The notes beneath the pieces are model-generated. The model did not search any database, was not told where the DNA came from, and saw only the letters and a program-made list of their open reading frames with translations. From contig JAICYG010000051.1 of NCBI GenBank assembly GCA_025934335.1, positions 1-15,820 on the forward strand: a DNA stretch of 15,820 nt, written 5' to 3'. The stretch is from Thermoleophilia bacterium. Lineage in GTDB: Bacteria > Actinomycetota > Thermoleophilia > Gaiellales > Gaiellaceae. This document shows positions 1 to 5,339 of this stretch, one piece after another (within the stretch, counting starts at the first letter, position 1; every line of letters starts with the position of its first letter). The position numbers and the translations under genes were made by a program.

Positions 1-336
1 AGGGATCATCGACAGGAGCAGCACCGGCAGCGACAGCACGGCCGAGGCGGCGAGCCGCAGCCGCAGCGGGCGCGTCGCGTCCCGCTCCGTGGCGGCGTCT
101 CCGTCCGGCTCGGCGGCGGGCAGCGTCGCCGAGTAGCCGACGGCCTCGACCGCCTCGACAAGCTGCTCGGGGGCGATCGCGCCGGCGTCGTAGGAGACGC
201 TCGCCTTCTCGGTCGCGTAGTTGACGGTTGCCGAAACGCCGTCGAGCTTGTTCAGCCTGCGCTCGATGCGGCTCGCGCACGAGGCGCAGGTCATGCCCTC
301 GATCGGCAGCTCGAGCTGTGCGAGAACGGCGCTCAT
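1..336 (-). CDS. copA: Copper-translocating P-type ATPase, N-terminal part (cut by window edge)
   Basis: Only the first 112 codons are present; the gene runs off the left edge. The protein opens with a heavy-metal-associated (HMA) domain at about residues 8-75, with the metal-binding motif GMTCASC at 14-20 (Cys17 and Cys20) and the usual EAVEAVGYSA end of the fold. An acidic/basic linker follows, then the start of a first membrane helix (LAASAVLSLPVLLLSMIP). This layout is that of P1B-type ATPases, which use ATP to export Cu(I) from the cytoplasm. The ATPase core (DKTG, TGE, CPC) lies outside the window, so the metal is inferred from the GMTCASC motif and from the chaperone in the same operon. 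The ATG overlaps the stop codon of the preceding gene (ATGA), implying translational coupling. It is the last copper-operon gene visible. Confidence 0.9.
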   Translation of the reverse strand, partial: MSAVLAQLELPIEGMTCASCASRIERRLNKLDGVSATVNYATEKASVSYDAGAIAPEQLVEAVEAVGYSATLPAAEPDGDAATERDATRPLRLRLAASAVLSLPVLLLSMIP

Positions 337-1157
337 CGGGAGACCTCCAGGGTGAAGGCGGCGGTGTGGACGCGGCCAGCCACGCGGAACTGCAGGAAGA
401 GGCGGTAGCTGCCCGCGTCCGGGAACGTGGCCTCGAACCTGAGGCTCGAAGCGTCGGGATGGACGTGCAGGAACGCCAGGTCGCCCTCGCGCAGCGCGAC
501 GAGGTGGCCCTTCGCGCCGAGGTAGTCCTGGAGCGCGACACGCTTGCCGGCGCGGGTGACGTCGAAGGTGAGCTCCGACTCCTCGCCGGCGCCCACCCTG
601 CCGTCGGTGAGGCGCACGCGGAAGCCGTCCGTGCCGGCGACCTTCGCCGGGGCGGGCAGCTCGCGCGAGCGGACGGCGCCGTCGACCTGGAGGTCGTCGG
701 CGAGCGTCGTCGGTTTGCCGTCGACGGAGAAGTCGGCGAAGACGCGGTACGTGCCCGCCTGCGAGAGCCGGAGCGGCGTCGTCCAGGTGCCGTCCGCGCG
801 CAGCGTCGGGTGCAGGTGCTGGAAGCCGGTGAGGTCGCGGCGGACGACGATCAGGTGCATCCGCTTCGTGTGCTCGAGGTCGAAGTCGCGCACTGTGCGG
901 CCGTCCTCGCCGAGGATGCGGAAACGCAGCCCGAGCCGCGATCCGGGCCGCGCCGCGGTCCGCGCAAGCGCGAGCGTCAGCCCGTTCTCGCTGACCGCGA
1001 GCCCGCGGACCGGGTCGGCGTCCATGCTCATTCCGTCATCTGCATTCGCGGCGGCCGGATCGTGGAGTTGGGGGACGGCGCCGCCGGCGAGCACGGCGGC
1101 ACCGAAGACCAGGGCGACCGCGGCGGCGAAGGCAACGAGCCTCACCGGCGTCGTCAT
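333..1157 (-). CDS. Secreted or membrane-anchored protein with two His-motif repeats, copper operon
   Basis: This is a 274-residue protein. Residues 5-30 form a hydrophobic N-terminal segment that is either a signal peptide or an uncleaved anchor, so the rest should face outside. Two related domains follow, about 52-158 and 175-273. Each carries His-x12-His-x-His-Pro: His101, His114, His116 and Pro117 in the first, His218, His231, His233 and Pro234 in the second. Each then has an AG(T/S)YR(V/L)F strand and ends in a DDLQV or FTLEV strand. The beta-rich pattern suggests an immunoglobulin-like fold of the YtkA/FixH kind, but I cannot assign a named family with certainty. There is also a DDGMSM stretch at 41-46. 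Position between the methionine-rich membrane protein and CopA, with ATGA overlaps on both sides, suggests extracytoplasmic copper binding. That role is inference. Confidence 0.8.
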   Translation of the reverse strand: MTTPVRLVAFAAAVALVFGAAVLAGGAVPQLHDPAAANADDGMSMDADPVRGLAVSENGLTLALARTAARPGSRLGLRFRILGEDGRTVRDFDLEHTKRMHLIVVRRDLTGFQHLHPTLRADGTWTTPLRLSQAGTYRVFADFSVDGKPTTLADDLQVDGAVRSRELPAPAKVAGTDGFRVRLTDGRVGAGEESELTFDVTRAGKRVALQDYLGAKGHLVALREGDLAFLHVHPDASSLRFEATFPDAGSYRLFLQFRVAGRVHTAAFTLEVSR

Positions 1158-1552
1158 GCCGTCACCTGCCGGTGGTGCCCGTGATCGCAGCTGTACTCGT
1201 CACGGCGGAGCAGCATCGCGACGAGCATCGCCGGGAGCATCACGGCGTGCAGGATCACCATCAGCGCACCGTCGCCCTCGACAATCCCGGAGCCGAGGAG
1301 CGCAAGTGTCGCGAGCGTCGGGAGCACCATCGAGGCGCCCATCTCGAGGCAGGGGAGCCACGCGTGGCCGCGGAAGCGCATCCACGCGACCATCGGCACG
1401 GTCATCGAGGCGCCCATCTCGACGAGCATCGCGCCGGTGCCGTCGATCTCGGCGACGAGGCCGACGACGGCCCCGAGGACGGCCATGCCCACGAACATGA
1501 CGACGACCATCTCGATGTAGTGCAGCGCGAAGCGGCGGTCGGCGCTCGTCAT
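1154..1552 (-). CDS. Four-helix, methionine-rich membrane protein of copper operon, function unknown
   Basis: This 132-residue protein has four predicted membrane segments, about 11-35, 40-59, 66-90 and 96-115. Fifteen residues are Met, and most sit exactly four apart: 15-19-23 in helix 1, 42-46-50-54-58 in helix 2, 71-75 in helix 3 and 105-109-113 in helix 4. The motif EMGASM occurs twice (45-50, 70-75). The tail carries CDHGHH at 122-127, a likely metal-binding site. Arginines at 6-7, 59/61 and 116-117 suggest that both ends are cytoplasmic. MxxxM in a membrane helix is the Cu(I)-path signature of eukaryotic Ctr1, but no homology to Ctr1 is claimed. The ATG overlaps the stop of the HMA chaperone gene, and the stop overlaps the next start. 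A longer in-frame opening upstream is rejected because it would cover the chaperone gene. A Cu(I) transport or membrane-sequestration role is inference. Confidence 0.8.
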   Translation of the reverse strand: MTSADRRFALHYIEMVVVMFVGMAVLGAVVGLVAEIDGTGAMLVEMGASMTVPMVAWMRFRGHAWLPCLEMGASMVLPTLATLALLGSGIVEGDGALMVILHAVMLPAMLVAMLLRRDEYSCDHGHHRQVTA

Positions 1553-1758
1553 GCCGGCACCACGTCGTAGCCGGCTTCGTCGATCGCAGCGACGAGCGCG
1601 GCATCGTCGAGGCGCTCGCCGCCGATCGCGACGAGCTTGGTGTCGAGGTCGACCTCGACGGTCTCGACACCCGGCACCGCGGTCACCTCGGCGGTGATCG
1701 CCGTGCGGCAGTGGCCGCAGCTCATGCCGGGGACGGAGTAGGTGATCGTCTGGTTCAT
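1549..1758 (-). CDS. copZ: CopZ-like HMA copper chaperone
   Basis: This 69-residue protein is a single HMA domain with motif GMSCGHC at 11-17 (Cys14 and Cys17). The pattern VPGVETVEVDL followed by AIDEAGYDVVPA is the standard ferredoxin-like fold of this family. Such proteins bind Cu(I) in the cytoplasm and pass it to the N-terminal domain of CopA, which lies three genes downstream. The His in CGHC, in place of a neutral residue, is common in bacterial CopZ proteins. I chose the ATG at 1758 because a strong AAGGAGG site lies 5 nt upstream. An alternative ATG at 1785 would add nine residues (MTELPKEAT) before the fold and place that ribosome site inside the gene. This is the first gene of the operon, preceded by 163 nt without a gene. 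Confidence 0.88.
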   Translation of the reverse strand: MNQTITYSVPGMSCGHCRTAITAEVTAVPGVETVEVDLDTKLVAIGGERLDDAALVAAIDEAGYDVVPA

Positions 1759-1763
1759 CGTGG

Positions 1764-1770
1764 CCTCCTT
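1764..1770 (-). promoter_or_regulatory. Ribosome binding site of the HMA chaperone gene
   Basis: The minus strand reads AAGGAGG, then CCACG, then ATG at 1758. This near-perfect Shine-Dalgarno with a 5-nt spacer decides the start at 1758 over the upstream in-frame ATG at 1785. Confidence 0.8.
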
Positions 1771-1791
1771 CGGCAGTTCGGTCATCTGCCG
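1771..1791 (-). promoter_or_regulatory. Inverted repeat just upstream of copper-operon ribosome site
   Basis: The arms CGGCAG (1771-1776) and CTGCCG (1786-1791) are exact inverted repeats separated by 9 nt. In the mRNA this could fold into a small hairpin abutting the AAGGAGG site, or it could be a DNA operator. It does not resemble the CsoR or CueR sites I know. A 6-bp stem can occur by chance in GC-rich sequence. Confidence 0.3.
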
Positions 1792-1843
1792 GAAAGCTCG
1801 CGCAGACGCCGCCTCCGGTCAGCGAAGCCAGCAGGCGTGTCGT

Positions 1844-1861
1844 GGTGCGGTTAGCCACACC
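1844..1861 (-). promoter_or_regulatory. Hairpin in the intergenic region between SRPBCC gene and copper operon
   Basis: On the minus strand GGTGTGG, loop CTAA, CCGCACC gives a 7-bp stem with one G-U pair. It folds properly only as minus-strand RNA, the direction of transcription here. No T-rich tract follows. It could assist termination after the SRPBCC gene or act in the copper-operon leader. Confidence 0.3.
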
Positions 1862-1909
1862 TCTGGGCGATCGGAGAATCCCGGTCAGATCGGAACGCGC
1901 GCCTCCGGC

Positions 1910-1929
1910 CGCGCTGACGGGTCAGCGCG
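1910..1929 (-). terminator. Strong hairpin at 3' end of SRPBCC gene, possible terminator
   Basis: CGCGCTGAC (1910-1918) and GTCAGCGCG (1921-1929) are perfect inverted repeats separated by two bases. The stop codon of the SRPBCC gene (1922-1924) lies inside the stem. The position suits termination of the three-gene ArsR unit, and GC-rich actinobacterial terminators often lack a U tract, as here. That it stops transcription is inference. Confidence 0.4.
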
Positions 1930-2350
1930 CGAGCTTCGCGAGCACCGAGTCGACCCGCGCGAAACCGCCCCTAGCGCCCTCCTCGACGCCGTACTGCATG
2001 GTCGTGTCGCGCTCCTCCGTCGACTCGAACCGCATCGTCTGCGTCAGCTTCGTCCGCCCGCCGAGATCCTCGAACTCCAGCGTCTGCAGGTGGTTCTGGA
2101 ACGTCTGGACGAGCCGCGCCGGCGGCTCGACCTCGCGGAACTCGCCCTCGACGACGCCGGAGGCGGTGCGGAAGCGGTACGTGCCGCCGGGCCGAACGTC
2201 CATCTCCTCGACGACGGTGCCGTCGCCCCACCACTCCGGGATCAGCTCCGGGCTCGTCCAGACGGAGAAGACGTGCGCGCGCGGCGCGTCGAAGATCCGC
2301 TCGACGCGGATCTCCCGTTCGTCCGGCGTGGAGACGGTGGTCTCGTTCAT
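1922..2350 (-). CDS. SRPBCC (AHSA1-like) domain protein
   Basis: This 142-residue protein is a single START-like SRPBCC domain of the AHSA1 type. It begins with REIRVERIFDAPRAHVFSVWTSPELIPEWWG, followed by VRPGGTYRFR and LVQTFQ strands and a long C-terminal helix. The order and length match the many small AHSA1 proteins found beside ArsR regulators. The fold makes a hydrophobic cavity that could hold a small ligand, but the ligand and role are unknown. The ATG at 2350 overlaps the stop of the DUF1801 gene (ATGA) and starts just before the domain, so the longer in-frame opening from 2437 is rejected. It is the last gene of its unit and runs into a strong hairpin at its stop codon. Confidence 0.85.
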   Translation of the reverse strand: MNETTVSTPDEREIRVERIFDAPRAHVFSVWTSPELIPEWWGDGTVVEEMDVRPGGTYRFRTASGVVEGEFREVEPPARLVQTFQNHLQTLEFEDLGGRTKLTQTMRFESTEERDTTMQYGVEEGARGGFARVDSVLAKLAR

Positions 2351-2772
2351 CCGCTCACCGCCTGCTTGACGAGCTTCGTGAGCGCCGCCTCGTCGGCCCT
2401 GGTCAGCTTCGTCGTCAGCGCGTACGCAACCGGCCACATCGAGCCCTGGTCGAGGTTCGCGTTGTCCTGGAAGCCGAGCATCGCGTACCGCTCCTTGAAC
2501 TTGCCGGCATCGCGGAAGAAGACGATGACCTTGCCGTTCCTGTCGGCGTAGGCGGGCATCCCGTACCAGGTCTTCGGGGTGAGCTCCGGCGCGGTCTTCT
2601 TGACGATCGCGTGGACCCGCTCACCGAGCGCGCGGTCGTCCGGCGACATCTCGGCGAGCGCCGCCTGGATCGCGTCTTCCCCCTGCGCCGCGGCCTTCAG
2701 CTCCCGGGCGCGCGCACGCATGGCGGCGCGTTCCTCGGCGCTGAAGCTCTCGTTCTTCTTGCTCGGGCTCAT
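2347..2772 (-). CDS. DUF1801 family protein (YdhG-like)
   Basis: This 141-residue protein starts with a charged helix (SPSKKNESFSAEERAAMRAR), then has the DUF1801 core: PKTWYGMPAYADRNGKVIVF, the KERYAMLGF strand and a C-terminal helix. Family members such as Bacillus YdhG are sometimes labelled iron chaperones, but no firm biochemical function is established for proteins like this one. The ATG at 2772 has an AAGGAG-type ribosome site 4-5 nt upstream and overlaps the stop of the ArsR gene. The stop overlaps the start of the SRPBCC gene. The ArsR, DUF1801 and SRPBCC combination is common in actinobacteria, which suggests a shared physiological job that I cannot name. Confidence 0.82.
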   Translation of the reverse strand: MSPSKKNESFSAEERAAMRARARELKAAAQGEDAIQAALAEMSPDDRALGERVHAIVKKTAPELTPKTWYGMPAYADRNGKVIVFFRDAGKFKERYAMLGFQDNANLDQGSMWPVAYALTTKLTRADEAALTKLVKQAVSG

Positions 2773-3080
2773 GGTGCTCCTTTCGTTCGTTCGACGACCT
2801 GCGCGAAGCGGTCGAGCCGCTGCAGCCACGTGCTGATGCCCTCGAAGGCGTACGGCACCAGCATGCACCTGCGTACCCGGCCGACCTTCTCGGTGGTGAC
2901 GAGCTCCGCCTCCTCGAGCAGCCGGATGTGCTTCCTCATCCCGGTCAGCGACATGGCGAAAGGCTCGGCGAGCTCGCTGATCGTGGCGCTGCCGGCGCCG
3001 AGCCGCTCGAGCACAGCCCGGCGCGTCGGATCGGCGAGGGCCGCGAAGGCATGATCGACGGTTGCCTGATACTGAACCAT
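2769..3080 (-). CDS. ArsR-family winged-helix repressor
   Basis: This 103-residue protein has the ArsR/HTH_20 layout: HAFAALADPTRRAVLERL (9-27), then the recognition region ATISELAEPFAMSLTGMRKHIRLLEEAELV (32-61), then the wing VTTEKVGRVRRCMLV (61-75). It lacks the CxC metal site of true arsenic or zinc sensors, so a metal ligand is unlikely. Members of this branch sit next to SRPBCC genes and probably repress their own operon. The ATG at 3080 is the only plausible start, since the longer in-frame opening would run back through pobA. There is no Shine-Dalgarno before it. The start codon lies inside a perfect inverted repeat, consistent with a leaderless transcript controlled by the protein itself. 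Confidence 0.85.
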   Translation of the reverse strand: MVQYQATVDHAFAALADPTRRAVLERLGAGSATISELAEPFAMSLTGMRKHIRLLEEAELVTTEKVGRVRRCMLVPYAFEGISTWLQRLDRFAQVVERTKGAP

Positions 3081-3092
3081 CTGGTTCAGTAT
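3069..3092 (-). promoter_or_regulatory. Perfect palindromic operator over the ArsR start codon
   Basis: The arm ATACTGAACCA (3069-3079) is repeated exactly as its complement TGGTTCAGTAT (3082-3092), with a 2-nt centre. It is AT-rich compared with its surroundings. The ArsR start codon (3080-3078) is at the centre. An 11-bp perfect dyad is very unlikely by chance and fits the size of site bound by a winged-helix dimer. Self-repression is inferred. Confidence 0.75.
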
Positions 3093-3093
3093 T
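3088..3093 (-). promoter_or_regulatory. Possible -10 element for leaderless ArsR transcript
   Basis: The minus strand reads AATACT, then seven bases, then the A of the ATG at 3080. This is the spacing expected if transcription starts at the start codon. It overlaps the operator by five bases. No convincing -35 hexamer is visible upstream. Confidence 0.4.
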
Positions 3094-3139
3094 GCACACG
3101 CCGCGCGCACGCGTCGCTCACCTTCGTCGTGACCGTCCG

Positions 3140-4291
3140 TTAGACGAGCTCGAGCCCGACGTAGTTCTCGGCGAGCGCCCTCGCCTGCGACTCCGACGTG
3201 GTCACGTAGCGCAGCTGCGAGCGCTGGAGGCGCAGGTCGAACGGGTCGCCGCCCGGCGGCAGGTGAAGCATCGTCGTCATCCACCACGAGAAGTGCTCGC
3301 AGCGCCACACGCGCCGCAGACAGGCGTCGGAGTAGGCGGCGAGCAGCGCCTCGTCGCCGCTCTCGTACCGGCGCACGAGCGCCTCGGCCAGGAGGCGCAC
3401 GTCGTGGATCGCGAGGTTGAGCCCCTTCGCGCCGGTCGGCGGCACGATGTGCGCCGCGTCGCCGGCGAGGAACAGCCGGCCGCAGCGCATCGGCTCGCAG
3501 ACGTAGCTGCGCATACCCGTCACGCCCTCCTCCAGGATCGGCCCCTCCTCGAGCGTCCAGCCGTCGACGCCGGCCCTCGTCTGCAGCTCCTGCCAGATGC
3601 GCTCGTGCGGCCACTCGCCGAGATCCTCGTCCGGCCGGCACTGGAGGTAGTAGCGCGAGCGCGTCGGCGAGCGCAGCGACAGGAGCGCGAAGCCGCGCTC
3701 GTGGTGGGCGTAGACGAGCTCGTCGACCGACGGCGCGACGTCGGCGAGGATGCCGAGCCAGCCGTAGGGGTACTCGCGACCGAACTCGCGCAGGACCCCC
3801 GACGGGACGGACGCGCGGGAGACGCCGTGGAAGCCGTCGCAGCCCGCGACGAAGTCGCACTCGAGCTCGCCGCCCGCGTGGCGGACGATTCCGCGCTCCG
3901 CGTCGATCTCCGCGGCCGGCGTGTCGAAGTGGAGCGGCAGCCCGGACTCGAGCCGCGCCGCGAACAGGTCCTTCACGACCTCCGTCTGGCCGTAGATCAC
4001 GATCGACCGCCCGTCCGTGAGCTCGCTGAGCGGGACGCGGTGCCGCTCGCCGTCGAACTGCAGCGAGATGCCGTGGTGGACGATGCCCTCGACGTCCATG
4101 CGCGCCCCGACGCCGGCGTCGCGGAGCAGGTCGACCGTCCCCTGCTCGAGCACGCCGGCACGGATGCGCGCCTCGCAGTAGTCGCGGCTGCGCGCCTCGA
4201 GCACCACCGTCTCGATCCCCGCGTTCTCGAGCAGGCGCGCGAGCGTCAGGCCCGCCGGTCCGGCGCCGACGATCCCGACCTGCGTTCTCAT
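3140..4291 (-). CDS. pobA: 4-hydroxybenzoate 3-monooxygenase
   Basis: This 383-residue FAD enzyme hydroxylates 4-hydroxybenzoate to protocatechuate using NAD(P)H and O2. The dinucleotide motif GIVGAGPAGL is at 6-15, the DG motif CDGFHGVSR at 151-159, and the GD motif LFLAGDAAHIVPPTGAKGLN at 273-292. Substrate and catalytic residues known from the Pseudomonas enzyme align: Tyr194 (Tyr201), Ser205 (Ser212), Arg207 (Arg214), Arg213 (Arg220), Tyr215 (Tyr222), Pro285 (Pro293), Asn292 (Asn300) and Tyr377 (Tyr385) in the terminal ENYVGL. Length is close to the usual 390-394. The coenzyme region at 33-44 (ARSRDYCEARIR) differs from the NADPH-specific Pseudomonas form. The ATG overlaps the pcaC stop. 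It is the last gene of the catabolic operon, and its stop is only 59 nt before the ArsR start. Confidence 0.97.
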   Translation of the reverse strand: MRTQVGIVGAGPAGLTLARLLENAGIETVVLEARSRDYCEARIRAGVLEQGTVDLLRDAGVGARMDVEGIVHHGISLQFDGERHRVPLSELTDGRSIVIYGQTEVVKDLFAARLESGLPLHFDTPAAEIDAERGIVRHAGGELECDFVAGCDGFHGVSRASVPSGVLREFGREYPYGWLGILADVAPSVDELVYAHHERGFALLSLRSPTRSRYYLQCRPDEDLGEWPHERIWQELQTRAGVDGWTLEEGPILEEGVTGMRSYVCEPMRCGRLFLAGDAAHIVPPTGAKGLNLAIHDVRLLAEALVRRYESGDEALLAAYSDACLRRVWRCEHFSWWMTTMLHLPPGGDPFDLRLQRSQLRYVTTSESQARALAENYVGLELV

Positions 4292-4647
4292 TTCTCTAAC
4301 ACCTCCTGCGCGATCGCGAACGCGCGGTTCGCGGCCGGGACGCCGCAGTAGATCGCCGCCTGCAGCAGCACCTCCTTGATCTCGTCGACGGTGAGCCCGT
4401 TGCGACGCGCTGCGCGAACGTGCATGGCGAGCTCGTGGTGGTGACCGAGTGCCGTCAGCGCCGTGAGCGTGATCGCGCTACGCGTTCGCCGGTCGAGCCC
4501 GGGGCGGCTCCAGATCTCGCCCCACGCGTACCGCGTGATCAGGTCCTGGAAGTCCGCGGTGAGCTCGGTCGTGCTCTCGACCGCGCGGTCGACGTGCTCG
4601 TCGCCGAGCACCTCGCGGCGCACCTTCATGCCGTCGTCGTAGGTCAT
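4288..4647 (-). CDS. pcaC: 4-carboxymuconolactone decarboxylase
   Basis: This 119-residue protein is a complete single-domain carboxymuconolactone decarboxylase. It converts 4-carboxymuconolactone to 3-oxoadipate enol-lactone with loss of CO2. The N-terminal GMKVRREVLGDEHVDRA (6-22), the middle YAWGEIWSRPGLDRRTRSAITLTALTALG region and the HELAMHVRAARRNG (71-84) to IYCGVPAANRAF segments are the family hallmarks. In many actinobacteria this domain is the C-terminal half of the fused protein PcaL; here it is separate but directly follows pcaD with an ATGA overlap. Its stop overlaps the pobA start. Confidence 0.95.
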   Translation of the reverse strand: MTYDDGMKVRREVLGDEHVDRAVESTTELTADFQDLITRYAWGEIWSRPGLDRRTRSAITLTALTALGHHHELAMHVRAARRNGLTVDEIKEVLLQAAIYCGVPAANRAFAIAQEVLEK

Positions 4648-5339
4648 TCAGCGTCCTCCAGGTGCGTGAGTACCGCGGCCGTGAACGCCTCCGGGCACTC
4701 GACGTTCGCGAGATGCGGAGCGGCCGCGAGCACCTCGTGCCGGGCGCCGGGTATGCGCGCGGCGAGCAGGTCGGTCGCGTCGGCCGGCGTCGCCTCGTCC
4801 TCCGCGCCGGCGAGCACGAGCGCCGGCACCGCGACGCGCGGCAGCTCGTCGCGGAAGTCCCACACGGCGAGCGCCTCGCAACAGCGGGCGTACGCGTCGA
4901 CGTCTCTCGTCACGAGCACCCGGCGGAACCTCTGCGGCAGCTCGGGCGGCGCCGCGGGCGTGAACCAGCGCGCGACGACCGCATCCGCGATCGGCTCGAG
5001 CCCCTGCTCGCGCACGAGGGAAGCCCGCTCACGGTAGATCTCGGGGGCCGGCATGTGCGCTGCGGTGCAGGCGAGCACCAGCCGGTCGAGCCGCTCCGGC
5101 GCGTTCGCGCCGAGCCACATCCCGACCATGCCGCCGAGCGAGACGCCGCACCACGAGGCGCGCTCGACACCCTCCTCGTCGAGGAGCCGGATCGCGTCCT
5201 GCCCGAGCTCGGCCATCGTCGACCGGCCCGGGAGCTCGTAGCGGATGATGCGGAACGCGGGCGAGAACGCGTCGAGCTGCGCGTCCCAGAGCGTGCGGTC
5301 GGTGCCGAGCGAGCTCGGGAGAACGAGAACGCGCGTCAC
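4644..5339 (-). CDS. pcaD: 3-oxoadipate enol-lactonase
   Basis: This 231-residue alpha/beta hydrolase opens 3-oxoadipate enol-lactone to 3-oxoadipate. The nucleophile elbow is GVSLGG (65-70) with Ser67. Asp181, in the strand ending LVLAGAED, and His209, in APHLANVE, complete a likely triad. VSLGGMVGMWLGANAPERLDRLV is typical of PcaD. It is shorter than the usual 255-265 residues: after RYELPG (33-38) the usual HGxSxxPxxPYT loop is missing and the chain goes straight to RSTMAELG. The frame stays open, so this looks like a real in-frame deletion. The GTG start at 5339 overlaps the pcaB stop (GTGA); a longer in-frame opening would cover pcaB. The stop overlaps the pcaC start. Confidence 0.93.
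   Translation of the reverse strand: MTRVLVLPSSLGTDRTLWDAQLDAFSPAFRIIRYELPGRSTMAELGQDAIRLLDEEGVERASWCGVSLGGMVGMWLGANAPERLDRLVLACTAAHMPAPEIYRERASLVREQGLEPIADAVVARWFTPAAPPELPQRFRRVLVTRDVDAYARCCEALAVWDFRDELPRVAVPALVLAGAEDEATPADATDLLAARIPGARHEVLAAAPHLANVECPEAFTAAVLTHLEDAE

Noticed and set aside
228..1184. Long plus-strand open frames over the copper region and most of the rest of the window
   Set aside because: They are Arg/Ala/Pro-rich, show no domains, and lie opposite well-supported minus-strand genes; this is the usual effect of high GC.
1154..1858. A 234-codon minus-strand frame that would extend the Met-rich membrane protein upstream
   Set aside because: The extension overlaps the HMA chaperone gene in another frame and is low complexity; the ATG at 1552 makes a standard ATGA overlap.
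2769..3080. Arsenic or other metal sensing by the ArsR protein
   Set aside because: There are no CxC or other paired Cys/His sensor residues, and the neighbours are SRPBCC and DUF1801 genes, not metal transporters of its own unit.
3094..3125. Alternating GC-rich CGCGCGCACGCG stretch as a terminator after pobA
   Set aside because: Only short, imperfect pairing is possible and there is no T tract; the base composition of the region explains it.
2769..3860. A 363-codon frame extending the ArsR repressor upstream
   Set aside because: The extra part lies across pobA in another frame and reads as Arg-rich nonsense; the ArsR fold begins at 3080.
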